A stretch of DNA of 64,000 nt, from positions 186,001 through 250,000 of the forward strand of contig JAMONP010000052.1 of NCBI GenBank assembly GCA_027065695.1, read 5' to 3'. Under the pieces are notes generated by a model, which saw nothing but the letters and a program-made list of their open reading frames with translations, had not been told where the DNA came from and searched no databases. The first letter of the stretch is position 1, and every line of letters starts with the position of its first letter. The position numbers were made by a program, and so were the translations under genes. This document shows, one piece after another, positions 27,011 to 36,480 of this stretch. This stretch comes from Desulfuromonadales bacterium. GTDB taxonomy: Bacteria > Desulfobacterota > Desulfuromonadia > Desulfuromonadales > BM103.

Positions 27011-30000
27011 ATGACTTTTGCAGAAGCGCAGAGATGGCTTGAACAGCTTATCGCCGGTGATGAAGCAGCCCTTGCTGTCACTGCCGGGGAAGCCGGTTAT
27101 GCGGAACCGGCGAAAACCGCAACCAACCTGGCTCTGCTACAGGAAATTCTTGAATCTCCCAAACTTGTCATCAGCCTCGCCCGACAAGCGTTGACAACTG
27201 CTGATCCAGATCTGGCCCTCAACAATCTTGAACGTTTGAGTGGAACAGTCAAGATGGAGAGACTGACTAAAGTCCTCAACGAGCCAATATCTGCAAATCA
27301 ATTACTGACGATACTCGGAGCGTCACCTTTCCTCAGTGGAATCCTCTGTCGCCGCGCCAGCTTTTTCGAAAATCTGTTCATCCAGAATTGGATCAACAAC
27401 ACGAAAGCTGAAGAGCAGATGTGTACGGAACTGCGCTGCTTGATCGCTGACGACGCAGATCCTGCTACAATGAAAAAAGGCCTGCGCATCTTCAAACGCC
27501 AGGAGATGTTACGCATCGGTGGGCGTGATTTATGTGGTATGGCGGAGCTTGAGGAAGTCACAGCCGAACTCTCATCCCTGGCTGCGGCGACCCTGCAAAG
27601 AGCATTTGAGGTATGTAGCCTGCAATTGCAGGCTGAATACGGGCGGCCCTTGCTCGACCCGGAGGAAAAAGGACCGGAAGAAGAGGCCGAGTTCACTATT
27701 CTCGGCATGGGCAAGTTCGGCGGGAATGAACTGAACTTCTCTTCAGATGTCGACCTGATCTACTTCTACAGTTCTGACCGTGGCCAGACCACGGGAATTA
27801 CCGATCCTGTTCGCGGTCAATGTAACCGTATTTCACTCCACCAGTATTTCATAAAACTCTCAGAAATGATCAGCAAGGCGATTGGCCAAGCTACTGAAGA
27901 CGGCTTCGTCTTCCGTGTCGATCTGCGCTTACGCCCTGAAGGCAACAGCGGCGAAATGGCCAATTCTCTTGCAGCCGGAGAGATTTATTACGAAAGCTGG
28001 GGGCAGAGTTGGGAACGTTCGGCTATGCTCAAGGCCCGTCCAGTGGCCGGATCTAAAGCACTCGGTAAGCAACTGCTACAGCGACTTGAACCCTTCATCT
28101 ACCGTCGCCATCTTGATTACGCCATGATCGATGACATCAAGATCATGAAACAAAAGATTGACCGTAGTCTCACACGCGAAAAAGAAGGTGACCTGAACCT
28201 CAAGCTGGGGCGCGGCGGCATACGGGAAATCGAATTCTTCATTCAGGCCCTGCAGTTGATTAATGCCGGTAAGAACCCTCTCCTGCGGGAACGCAACTCT
28301 CTACTGGCCCTACAAATACTCTGCTCTGAATCGCTGATTACCACCGAAGAAAGGGATAACCTGAGTGCGGCCTACCGCTTTTTACGCACCACAGAACATC
28401 GCATCCAAGTGGTCCATGAGCAACAGACGCATAACCTGCCGACCCGCCCTGAAGAACTCACCGCCCTGGCCAGGCGCTGTGGCTTCCCTGACTCCAATGA
28501 GTTCATGTCTGTCCTGCAGCAACACAGAGAGAAAGTCTCCGCCGTTTTCCGCGACCTGTTTTATACCAGTGAAGAAGAATTGCCGGCCCAGGTCAGCTCT
28601 GAAGTTGCTTTTCTTTTCGAAACTGACGCCGACCCGGACCTCTGCATGGATATCCTCGAAGCAAAAGGCTTTCGACCACCGGAGGCAGCCTACGAGAGCT
28701 TGACTGTCCTGCAGCATGGTGGCACCAAAGGGTATCTGACCGCACGAGCACGCCGACAGCTTGACCGGATCGCACCGCTACTCTTTCAGGAAGTGATGCA
28801 CAGCCCGGACCCGCCGATGGCGCTGGCGAATATGGAAAAATTTCTGGAGAGCTGCCGACGGGCACGTGGTACTTATTATGCTTTGCTCGCTGAGAATCAT
28901 GAAATCATAAAACTTCTAGCCGCCCTGTTTGCCACCAGTCAGTTTCTCTCACGCAATTTCATCCAACACCCGGAAGTTCTCGACGTCCTGGTTTCGAGAA
29001 TATACGCTCAGAACATCAAGGAAGCCGAAGACCTGACTGCGGAACTCTCCGGATATCTTAACAATGTCTCTCATTACGAAGATAAACTGAACACCCTGCG
29101 CCGCTTCCGCAACGAGGAATTCCTGCGCATTGCTCTTAATGATCTTCACGGTCATACACCTCAAGGACAAACCACACGCCAACTCTCATTGGTTGCTGAT
29201 GCCTGCCTGCAACAGGCTCTGATTATCGCCCGTGAAGAGTTACTTGAGCGTTACGGTCTGCCCTGTTGCAAAGATAACAACGGCAAAACACATGAAGCTG
29301 AATTTGCAATAATCGGCATGGGCAAACTCGGTGGGATGGAACTGAATTATCATTCCGATCTCGACATCATCTTTATTTACGAAGGAGACGGAAAAACCCT
29401 AGCGGTTGAAAAGACTGACCCTGGGCGGTTCAAGCTCCAGACCAATCAGCAGTATTTTGTCCGTCTGGCCCAGAGGATCATCTCCATTCTGACCGTCATG
29501 ACTCAGGAAGGATACGTCTACGAAATTGACACCCGCTTGAGACCATCAGGGAATCAGGGCCAACTGATATCTTCTTTACCGGCCTATCGTGAATACCACG
29601 AGAGTGCTGCCGCTCCATGGGAACGGCAGGCACTGATCAAAGCCAGGGTGGTAGCGGGGTCACCAGAGTTGGCGGCAAGCTATGATGCTTTGACTGCCGA
29701 GATCGTATATGATCGCCCCCTGCCGGAGAATCTCGCTGCAGAGACCTGTCGTTTAAGAAAACGTATGGAAACAGAACTCGGCAAAGAAGATGCGTTGCAC
29801 CGCAACATCAAAACCGGTCGTGGTGGCATGGTTGACGTTGAATTCATTGCCCAATACCTGCAATTGTGTCATGGCAAGGAAAAACATGCGCTACGCTGTC
29901 GCAACACGGTAGATGCCCTGCACCTTCTGCAGAACGAAAACTTAATTTCGGAAATGGACTATGAGAGTCTGGTCACCGGCTACAAGTTCCTGCGTCGTCT

Positions 30001-30205
30001 GGAAAACAAACTGCGGTTGGTACACGACCAGTCAATTAACGAATTGGCCGCCGATCCTGCATACCTGGCAAAACTGGCCCGACATCTGGGTTATCCCGAA
30101 GCGACAGGACAGCCGGAGAAACTTTTCCTTGAGGAATATGCCAGAACAACCCAGACAATCCGGGAGATATTCAACCGTACCTTAAATTGCATGGAGAATG
30201 CTTGA
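27011..30205 (+). CDS. glnE: Glutamine synthetase adenylyltransferase/adenylyl-removing enzyme
   Basis: A 1064-residue bifunctional enzyme, close to the usual length. It has two nucleotidyltransferase domains: the first with GMGKFGGNELNFSSDVD near 232 (deadenylylation) and the second with GMGKLGGMELNYHSDLD near 770 (adenylylation). GlnE adjusts glutamine synthetase activity to nitrogen supply with the PII protein. It lies 8 bases after mtnA, so the two are probably co-transcribed. Just after it come scarred gene pieces. Confidence 0.96.
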   Translation: MTFAEAQRWLEQLIAGDEAALAVTAGEAGYAEPAKTATNLALLQEILESPKLVISLARQALTTADPDLALNNLERLSGTVKMERLTKVLNEPISANQLLTILGASPFLSGILCRRASFFENLFIQNWINNTKAEEQMCTELRCLIADDADPATMKKGLRIFKRQEMLRIGGRDLCGMAELEEVTAELSSLAAATLQRAFEVCSLQLQAEYGRPLLDPEEKGPEEEAEFTILGMGKFGGNELNFSSDVDLIYFYSSDRGQTTGITDPVRGQCNRISLHQYFIKLSEMISKAIGQATEDGFVFRVDLRLRPEGNSGEMANSLAAGEIYYESWGQSWERSAMLKARPVAGSKALGKQLLQRLEPFIYRRHLDYAMIDDIKIMKQKIDRSLTREKEGDLNLKLGRGGIREIEFFIQALQLINAGKNPLLRERNSLLALQILCSESLITTEERDNLSAAYRFLRTTEHRIQVVHEQQTHNLPTRPEELTALARRCGFPDSNEFMSVLQQHREKVSAVFRDLFYTSEEELPAQVSSEVAFLFETDADPDLCMDILEAKGFRPPEAAYESLTVLQHGGTKGYLTARARRQLDRIAPLLFQEVMHSPDPPMALANMEKFLESCRRARGTYYALLAENHEIIKLLAALFATSQFLSRNFIQHPEVLDVLVSRIYAQNIKEAEDLTAELSGYLNNVSHYEDKLNTLRRFRNEEFLRIALNDLHGHTPQGQTTRQLSLVADACLQQALIIAREELLERYGLPCCKDNNGKTHEAEFAIIGMGKLGGMELNYHSDLDIIFIYEGDGKTLAVEKTDPGRFKLQTNQQYFVRLAQRIISILTVMTQEGYVYEIDTRLRPSGNQGQLISSLPAYREYHESAAAPWERQALIKARVVAGSPELAASYDALTAEIVYDRPLPENLAAETCRLRKRMETELGKEDALHRNIKTGRGGMVDVEFIAQYLQLCHGKEKHALRCRNTVDALHLLQNENLISEMDYESLVTGYKFLRRLENKLRLVHDQSINELAADPAYLAKLARHLGYPEATGQPEKLFLEEYARTTQTIREIFNRTLNCMENA

Positions 30206-30206
30206 C

Positions 30207-30329
30207 ATGAGTTCTGGGGGGGAACAACAAACATATTCTGATTGTCGACGACGACCTGAATATCCGGCATTTCCTTTCTGAATCCCTGCGTCTGCACGGC
30301 TACACAGTTGACAGCTTTGAAGTTGCGGG
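30207..30329 (+). pseudogene. Frameshifted N-terminal receiver-domain fragment
   Basis: After the glnE stop, an ATG at 30207 is followed by a run of seven G (30216-30222). One base fewer would join MSSGG to HILIVDDDLNIRHFLSESL, the start of a response-regulator receiver domain. About 33 receiver residues remain before the sequence breaks into an unrelated TPR-like tail near 30325. Neither frame can encode a working regulator. Confidence 0.65.
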
Positions 30330-30482
30330 GCCGACGGAAAGGAGGCACAGCGTCGTTTTGAACGGGCAATCCTGAGCAACCCAAATTGTACCGAGGCTCT
30401 CCGTGAGTTACGGCTGATGGGCATGCGTAAGGAAAAGCCCGGGAAAGATAAAAAAGGCTTATTCGGTAAAATTTTCAATTAG
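30330..30482 (+). pseudogene. C-terminal fragment of a TPR/DnaJ-type protein
   Basis: A frame ending at the TAG at 30480-30482 encodes about 50 residues: EAQRRFERAILSNPNC, TEALRELRLMGMRKEK and a Lys-rich end KGLFGKIFN. This is typical of the C-terminal TPR and tail of the DnaJ/TPR proteins of Desulfuromonadales. It is directly joined to the receiver fragment, so a deletion fused two genes. Confidence 0.5.
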
Positions 30483-30520
30483 CAACCAGCTCATTGATAG
30501 GCCGACAGACCGCTGGCATC
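30482..30520 (+). repeat. Right-end fragment of the 161-bp element
   Basis: This 39-base piece matches 60697-60735 at 32 of 39 positions, including CCGACAG and ATTGATAG. It lies right after the TPR-like gene scar and may mark an end of a former insertion or a deletion junction. Confidence 0.5.
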
Positions 30521-31202
30521 AAAGATTAACCGGCAGGTCGAGCCAACTGACACAAGGATCTGTGGTCGGAATATTCTCTCTGGCACAGGCAGATTCGATA
30601 CAGGTCTTTTCAATAAAGTTTTGGAGCAATCCGAAATTCTGATCATTGGACGGCTTGAAGAGCACCCCTATTTGAGGCTGTAAGCGACCCGAAGAATCTC
30701 CAGCTGGAATGCAATACAGAACCTCCGAAGGCATTCTAAAAATCCTGCCAGCCAATTTTAATTCCAGATTCAACAGCTTGCCACGTGGGATTTCATGTGT
30801 GCAGGTAATGCGGCCGCCACGACCAGATAGAGAGATCAGGCGGCCTTCCAACCAGTCATTTTCAAGCCTCAAATCAACAACCGTTTCCATAGCAACCCGG
30901 ATATAACGTCGAGGTGTCGGAAACAAGTCCTGCTCAAGTAGCTGATATAGCTGGGTTAATGAGATGGGGACGGTCAGGAAACTTCCCTCCAGGAGTGGCA
31001 GTGGCGTCAGCCAGACCACCTGACCATCGTACGCCGGCAATTCGAGCCCACGTTCAGCAAAAACGACTTTTGCCGCTTTGATATTATCGACAACGAAGAA
31101 TTTCCAATCAGCAAGGATGTTGCCCAGCAACCTGTTGAATTTCCGGCTGCGAGTCACAACTGCAACCTGCTTGAGATCAGCCTGTTTTCCCCCTAATAGC
31201 AT
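30519..31202 (-). CDS. PilZ-like domain protein with extended N-terminus
   Basis: A 227-residue protein. Residues 1-90 form an unrecognised alpha/beta N-terminal part. A PilZ-like domain follows (about 95-200): RRYIR (arginines of the c-di-GMP motif) and then LISLSGRGGRI, in which the usual D/N of the second motif is replaced. It may bind c-di-GMP weakly or not at all. It may be a flagellar or pilus effector, but no such genes are near. It lies upstream of ttcA's end on the same strand. Confidence 0.7.
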   Translation of the reverse strand: MLLGGKQADLKQVAVVTRSRKFNRLLGNILADWKFFVVDNIKAAKVVFAERGLELPAYDGQVVWLTPLPLLEGSFLTVPISLTQLYQLLEQDLFPTPRRYIRVAMETVVDLRLENDWLEGRLISLSGRGGRITCTHEIPRGKLLNLELKLAGRIFRMPSEVLYCIPAGDSSGRLQPQIGVLFKPSNDQNFGLLQNFIEKTCIESACARENIPTTDPCVSWLDLPVNL

Positions 31203-31252
31203 TCGTTAGTTTCCTTTGTCTGGTAAAATCAAGAAGCTATCCTGCAAACGTA

Positions 31253-32047
31253 TCATCGGAGCTCCTGTTCGTCTATCTCCTTCAGCCTGACCACTTCACG
31301 ATCCAACAGGTGGCGCGGACATACATTGCTCAGAGCGCGGAGCATACTGCTCTTCAAGTAACGGTTTTCCTTATGCAGTTCAGTAAGCAGCCGTTTCATC
31401 CTCTCACGCTTCTGGTCCTCCTGCCCCATCATGGGACAACCACAATCAATAACTGGAAATTCATTCTGGTGAGCAAGTTTGATTATATCGGATTCTTCCA
31501 CATAAACCAGTGGCCGAATCACCGTATGCCGCTTATTGTCCGCCAAAAGTTTGGGACTCATAGCTGCCAATTTACCCGCATAGAACTGGTTGAGAAGTAG
31601 CGTCTCGATGAAATCATCAAGATGATGACCGAGAGCAATCTTATTGCAACCAAGCCGGTCCGCCACGGTATAGAGTACGCCACGTCTCAGACGGGCGCAG
31701 AACGCACAATAGGATGAACCGGGACGCCGTTTCTCCTCGATGATCTGCAAGCAGTTAGTAGCTTCCATATGTACCTGGAAACCACACGCCCTCAGATAAT
31801 CTTCTAGAACATCTTTGCGATAATCCGGGAAGCCAGCATCCACATTAACAGCAATCAGTTCAAATTTAACCGGAGCACGACGGCGCAATTGATCGAGAAT
31901 GTGTAGCAGAGCGTAGGAATCCTTACCACCTGAAACAGCAACAGCAATCCGGTCGCCGTCTTCGATCAAATTAAAATCGCCGACAGCCTGTCCGATTAGC
32001 CTTTTAACGTTACGAAAGTGTTTGTTTTTGAGTAACAACGTTGGCAA
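31253..32047 (-). CDS. ttcA: tRNA 2-thiocytidine synthetase TtcA
   Basis: A 264-residue PP-loop ATPase with SGGKDS at 39-44. Cysteines C114 and C117 (CAFC) and C202/C204 (DCGCP) match the TtcA iron-sulfur ligands. TtcA thiolates cytidine 32 of some tRNAs. Its length is normal for a short TtcA. A C-terminal CPRHLLD motif also fits the family. A hairpin repeat lies just downstream of the divergent side. Confidence 0.9.
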   Translation of the reverse strand: MPTLLLKNKHFRNVKRLIGQAVGDFNLIEDGDRIAVAVSGGKDSYALLHILDQLRRRAPVKFELIAVNVDAGFPDYRKDVLEDYLRACGFQVHMEATNCLQIIEEKRRPGSSYCAFCARLRRGVLYTVADRLGCNKIALGHHLDDFIETLLLNQFYAGKLAAMSPKLLADNKRHTVIRPLVYVEESDIIKLAHQNEFPVIDCGCPMMGQEDQKRERMKRLLTELHKENRYLKSSMLRALSNVCPRHLLDREVVRLKEIDEQELR

Positions 32048-32085
32048 CGTTCCTTTATTTATCGAAAGGGTTCATCACAATCTGC

Positions 32086-32113
32086 ATTCCCGATTACACC
32101 CTCGGGAATGACA
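32086..32113. repeat. Half copy of the TGTCAT palindromic element
   Basis: This sequence matches the right half of the element at 25858-25885: ATTCCCGATTACACCC followed by TCGGGAATGACA. The flank TTTTATAAT is also shared. It lies in the gap between ttcA and the RND gene and forms a 7-bp hairpin that could end transcription of the efflux operon. Confidence 0.75.
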
Positions 32114-32137
32114 ATCTTTTATAATACTGAATAGCAA

Positions 32138-35100
32138 CTATTTATCTAGTTCAACGCGATGATCAGCATGGAGCTCTTTAAGGCCTATAAACTCTCGACC
32201 ATCTTCCAAAATCAGGTAGAGAGAGGGGACCAGCAACAGGGTAATCCCGGTCGCAAAGAGGATTCCAAAGGCCAGGCTGATCGCCATAGGCACAAGAAAC
32301 TGGGCCTGTACGCTGGTTTCCATAATCATCGGCATAAGACCGAAAAATGTTGTCAAAGACGTCAGCATAATCGGCCGAAAACGCCTTTGTCCAGCTTCTC
32401 TAACCGCATCCAGCGATGATTTGCCTTTCCTCCTGACACGGTTGGTAAAGTCAATCAACAACAATGAATCGTTGACGACCACGCCGGTCAAGGCAACGAT
32501 ACCGAACATGCTCAGAATGCTCAGATCGTAACCCATGATAAAATGCCCGAGGATTGCACCAACAATCCCAAACGGGATCGCAACCATGATCAACAACGGC
32601 TGGGAATAGCTGCGAAAAGGGACCGCCAGCAGGGCAAAGATAACGATCAACACCAGCTTGAAGCCATTAAACATACTCTCCATCGACTCCCGCCGGTTCT
32701 TATCTTCACCTTCCATGTCATAACTTAAGCCGGGATAATCAGCCATCAGTTTCGGCAGAGCAGTTGACTTGATTTCGGCGACGACCTCTTCCGCATTGGC
32801 CGTATGACTGTCAACCGTTGCGGTCACATTGATCACCCGCTTGCGGTCGCTCCGGTTGATCTTGCTGAAGCCACGGCCTTCGACCAGAGTCGCAGCTCGA
32901 TCAAGTGGAATTTCGCCACCGCCCGGCACCCGTATCCGCATGTTCTCGAGATCCCAGAAGTGTTGACGGTTCTCTTCAGGATAGCGGACCAGAACCTTGA
33001 CTTCATTACGCCCACGCTGCAACCGTAATGCTTCAGAACCGTAAAAAGCACCGCGTAACTGTCGGCCCAGGTTCTCTTCAGTAATTCCGAGAGTGCGTGC
33101 CTCAGGCTTCAGCCGGATTTTAACTTCCCGTTTGCCGAGAGTATAATTGTCGGTAATGTCACCCGTACCCGGATATGCGGCAATGATTTCCTTGAGACGC
33201 TCTGCCGCCTCATCCAGAACGGCAAAATCCTCGTGAGCCAGTTGAATATCAATATTGGCACCGAGATGAATCAGGTTAGAAGTAAAGGTTAGGGTTTCCA
33301 CTCCTACGATCTCTCCCAAGCTCTCGCGCCAACGGTTGGCAATCTCGGTTGCCGTCACCGCGCGATCTTCACTCGGGGTCAAAAACATGGAGATACTGGC
33401 AAGGTTCCCGCCCGAGCTGGAAAAGTTACCGGCCGGGCCCCGATCCGCAGTTGCCGAACCGACATTTGCATATACATGGCGCATTATGGATTCACCCGGT
33501 GGAAGTTCTTTATCGTACTCGGCAACAATTGCCAGACCTGTGTTAACGACCTGCTCCTGAATCTGCGTTGTCAGTGTCACAGGACTACCCGGAGCCAACT
33601 CAAGAGCAACCTGGATGACATTACTGTCAACCTCAGGCATGAATCGGAACTTGACAATCCCGCCACCGACCAGACCAAAGCCAACAAACATCAAAACTGC
33701 ACAAGCCACGGCAACCGTCGTGTAACGATACTCCAGGCAAAGGTCAAGGGCTTTCCGGTACGGTCCATCGATAAATTTCTGTAGCGTGCGGCCGAAACGT
33801 CGCCGGTTCTTATCAAGAAAACCGAGGAAACCACCAGGGGTCTTCCGGGGTTTTCCAATTGATAGATGAGCAGGCAGAATAAAAAGCCCTTCGACAAGAG
33901 ATACCAGCAGAATCGTTATGACAATCGCCGGAATCACCATAATGAACTTACCCATGATGCCACTGGTATAAAGCAAAGGTAGAAACGCTGCCACTGAGGT
34001 CAGGACCGCAAAGATGACTGGTTGGGCAACTTCAATAGTGCCGTCAATGGCTGCCTGCAGATAGGGCTTGCCGGTTTGGCGGTGCTCATAAATATTCTCA
34101 CCAACGATAATAGCATCATCGACCACGATGCCAAGCGCCATAATAAAAGCAAAGAGTGAGATCATGTTGATCGAGACATCGATTGCTGGCATGAAAAGTA
34201 ACGCGCCGCAAAACGAGATAGGGATGCCAAGCATGACCCAGAGGGCCAGACGTATTTCAAGGAAAAGACTGAGCGTGATAAAGACTAGCACCAGGCCGAT
34301 CATGGCATTTCTGACGAGTAAGTCCTTACGACTCTTGAAAAGCTCAGAATTGTCATTCCAGGTAGACAGTTTGACTGATTCCGGAAACTGCTGTCGTTTA
34401 GCCTCGACATACTTTTTGACGGTGTCAGCAATTTCTGTCGGCTTCTGATCGCCGACCCGGTAGACCTTGGCCATGGCTGCTGGCAGGCCATCGAAGAGAC
34501 CGAACTGATCCGTCTCCGCGAAGCCATCCTTAATGGAGGCTATGTCATCAAGCGTAACTTCGGTACCATCAGCAGTAGTTAAAACAACAATACTGGCGTA
34601 TTCACGACCGACATAGCGGCGCTCCTTGGTCCTGACCAGAATCTCACCGGAACCGGTTTTTATGGTCCCACCAGGCAGATCTAAAGAGGCCTGCCGAACC
34701 CGTTGTGCAACCTGGTCAAAAGTCAAACCATAGCGGCGCAGGTTGGTTTCATCGATCTCAATAGAAATCTCGTAGGGTCGCACGCCGCTCAGATCAACCT
34801 GGGTGATATTGGGTTCCAGCAGCAGTTCATCACGGACCTGCTCAGCGAGTTCCCGTAAGCTGCGTTCCGGCATGTGACCGAAGACAACCACGGAGATGAC
34901 CTCACGTCGGTTAAGCATTTTGCTGACCACCGGTTTTTCGGCGTCCTGTGGAAAAGTGATGATCCGGTCGACCTCACTCTTGATATCTTGCAGGACCAGG
35001 TCAATATCGGCATCGGTTGTAACCTCCGCAGTGACGACTCCGTAGCCTTCGGCAGCCACGGATTTGACTTGCTTGATGCCGTCAACCCCGGTCAGATTTT

Positions 35101-35308
35101 CCTCTATTTTGAGGATGACGCCCTCTTCAACCTCTTCCGGACCGGCGCCGGGATAAGCTACGCTCACCTGAATACGGTCAAGCGTTATATCCGGAAAGAT
35201 TTCCTGCTTGATGCTGAAGCCGATGATCAACCCGCCGACGATTAACACCAGCATTAACAGGTTGGCGGCGACGTGATTCTCCGCCATCCAGCGAATTGCA
35301 CCGTTCAT
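32138..35308 (-). CDS. RND efflux transporter, inner-membrane pump
   Basis: A 1056-residue RND protein with two sets of membrane helices and two large periplasmic loops. The proton-relay Asp pair is in VVDDAIIVGENIYEHR, near residue 405. It starts NGAIRWMAENHVAANLL, typical of the HAE-type efflux branch. Its stop is at 32138. The start overlaps the stop of the adaptor gene by one base (TAATG). It is the last gene of a tetR-OMF-MFP-RND operon, so a complete tripartite pump is encoded. Substrates are unknown, probably hydrophobic compounds. Confidence 0.93.
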   Translation of the reverse strand: MNGAIRWMAENHVAANLLMLVLIVGGLIIGFSIKQEIFPDITLDRIQVSVAYPGAGPEEVEEGVILKIEENLTGVDGIKQVKSVAAEGYGVVTAEVTTDADIDLVLQDIKSEVDRIITFPQDAEKPVVSKMLNRREVISVVVFGHMPERSLRELAEQVRDELLLEPNITQVDLSGVRPYEISIEIDETNLRRYGLTFDQVAQRVRQASLDLPGGTIKTGSGEILVRTKERRYVGREYASIVVLTTADGTEVTLDDIASIKDGFAETDQFGLFDGLPAAMAKVYRVGDQKPTEIADTVKKYVEAKRQQFPESVKLSTWNDNSELFKSRKDLLVRNAMIGLVLVFITLSLFLEIRLALWVMLGIPISFCGALLFMPAIDVSINMISLFAFIMALGIVVDDAIIVGENIYEHRQTGKPYLQAAIDGTIEVAQPVIFAVLTSVAAFLPLLYTSGIMGKFIMVIPAIVITILLVSLVEGLFILPAHLSIGKPRKTPGGFLGFLDKNRRRFGRTLQKFIDGPYRKALDLCLEYRYTTVAVACAVLMFVGFGLVGGGIVKFRFMPEVDSNVIQVALELAPGSPVTLTTQIQEQVVNTGLAIVAEYDKELPPGESIMRHVYANVGSATADRGPAGNFSSSGGNLASISMFLTPSEDRAVTATEIANRWRESLGEIVGVETLTFTSNLIHLGANIDIQLAHEDFAVLDEAAERLKEIIAAYPGTGDITDNYTLGKREVKIRLKPEARTLGITEENLGRQLRGAFYGSEALRLQRGRNEVKVLVRYPEENRQHFWDLENMRIRVPGGGEIPLDRAATLVEGRGFSKINRSDRKRVINVTATVDSHTANAEEVVAEIKSTALPKLMADYPGLSYDMEGEDKNRRESMESMFNGFKLVLIVIFALLAVPFRSYSQPLLIMVAIPFGIVGAILGHFIMGYDLSILSMFGIVALTGVVVNDSLLLIDFTNRVRRKGKSSLDAVREAGQRRFRPIMLTSLTTFFGLMPMIMETSVQAQFLVPMAISLAFGILFATGITLLLVPSLYLILEDGREFIGLKELHADHRVELDK

Positions 35309-36480
35309 TAGTTGCCCTCCCGCAACTGCGGCCGCAGAAGCATGCCTTCAGCCACTCCGGAAAGGTTTGTCAGGACAATCTTTTCGCCAGCATTCAGTCC
35401 AGAACGAATCAGGACTTCATCACGCTCACGGCGCAGGATATCAACCGTGCGGATATGCAATCTGTTTTCGTCGTCAACAGTCCACACCGTATCGTTGTCG
35501 TGCAAAGCGCCACGTGGCACAGCGATAACATCGGAAATTTCTTCGCCCTGCAAATAAACCTCGACAAACATGCCGGGCAAGAGGTCCTTTGGAAGATTCG
35601 CATTCTTCTTATCCTGAGAGAAAGGATCATCAACCGTCACCACCACACGCGCCATCCGGTTACGCGGATCAATCTCGCCCAAAGCTCTGGTTATTTTTCC
35701 TTGCCAGTGAAAGACCTGGTCACCTGATTGCAATTCAACTTTAGCAATTGAACCCTCTCGCGATATGCCACTGCGTGGCACCTGCAACCAGGTAAGCTCG
35801 TCAAGAGGCAGCGGCACGACAATTTCCACCTGATCTGTCCCGGCAACTGACGCCACCGGTGAACCCGCATTGAGAAACTGACCAATGCCAAGCTGCTCAC
35901 TGCGGACATAGCAGTTAAACGGGGCAAAAACCCGGGTGCGCTGCAGGTTTAGTTCGGCCTGTTTGACATTGGCTTGCGCTGCAGCGCGCTGTGCCATAGC
36001 ACTTTTCAGCTGAGGTTCATACACGACCAGTGGATTAGGTTCTGCATCACTTCCTGAATTTAATGTCTGCCATTCATTGCGGGCCACTTCGGCCAGGTTT
36101 TCGTTGCGCAAAAGTTCAAGCTCTGCCTGGGCCAGGTTGGCGTGAGCCAGGTCTATGGCCAATTGATAGTCCACATCCTCAATGGCGAAAAGTAACTCAC
36201 CTTTACGGAAAACCCCACCGGCAATCATTTGGGGAGAGAGCTCCACGACTCGACCTTTGACCTGTGGCGAAATACTGGCCTCGTACCGCGCCTGCACTGT
36301 GCCGGTACCACTGACTACGACCTGACGGCTACTTTTGACCAGTTCGGCCACCTCAACCAACGGCCCAAGATGAGGCATCTCATTAGGTTTGGGCACCTTG
36401 CGTGACTTGATCATTATGAAGGTTAATATAATGGCAATCACAATGACCAGAACTGGCAATATGGTTCTCTTCATTCTCAT
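35308..36480 (-). CDS. RND efflux periplasmic adaptor (membrane fusion protein)
   Basis: A 390-residue protein. Residues 1-25 form a signal or membrane anchor (PVLVIVIAIILTFIMI). The lipoyl/coiled-coil hairpin layout follows: VSGTGTVQARYEASISPQVKG near 55, an alpha-helical hairpin (about 100-170), then beta-barrel and membrane-proximal domains ending in a GLNAGEKIVL segment. It joins the inner pump to the outer channel. Start and stop overlap with both neighbours by one base. Confidence 0.92.
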   Translation of the reverse strand: MRMKRTILPVLVIVIAIILTFIMIKSRKVPKPNEMPHLGPLVEVAELVKSSRQVVVSGTGTVQARYEASISPQVKGRVVELSPQMIAGGVFRKGELLFAIEDVDYQLAIDLAHANLAQAELELLRNENLAEVARNEWQTLNSGSDAEPNPLVVYEPQLKSAMAQRAAAQANVKQAELNLQRTRVFAPFNCYVRSEQLGIGQFLNAGSPVASVAGTDQVEIVVPLPLDELTWLQVPRSGISREGSIAKVELQSGDQVFHWQGKITRALGEIDPRNRMARVVVTVDDPFSQDKKNANLPKDLLPGMFVEVYLQGEEISDVIAVPRGALHDNDTVWTVDDENRLHIRTVDILRRERDEVLIRSGLNAGEKIVLTNLSGVAEGMLLRPQLREGN

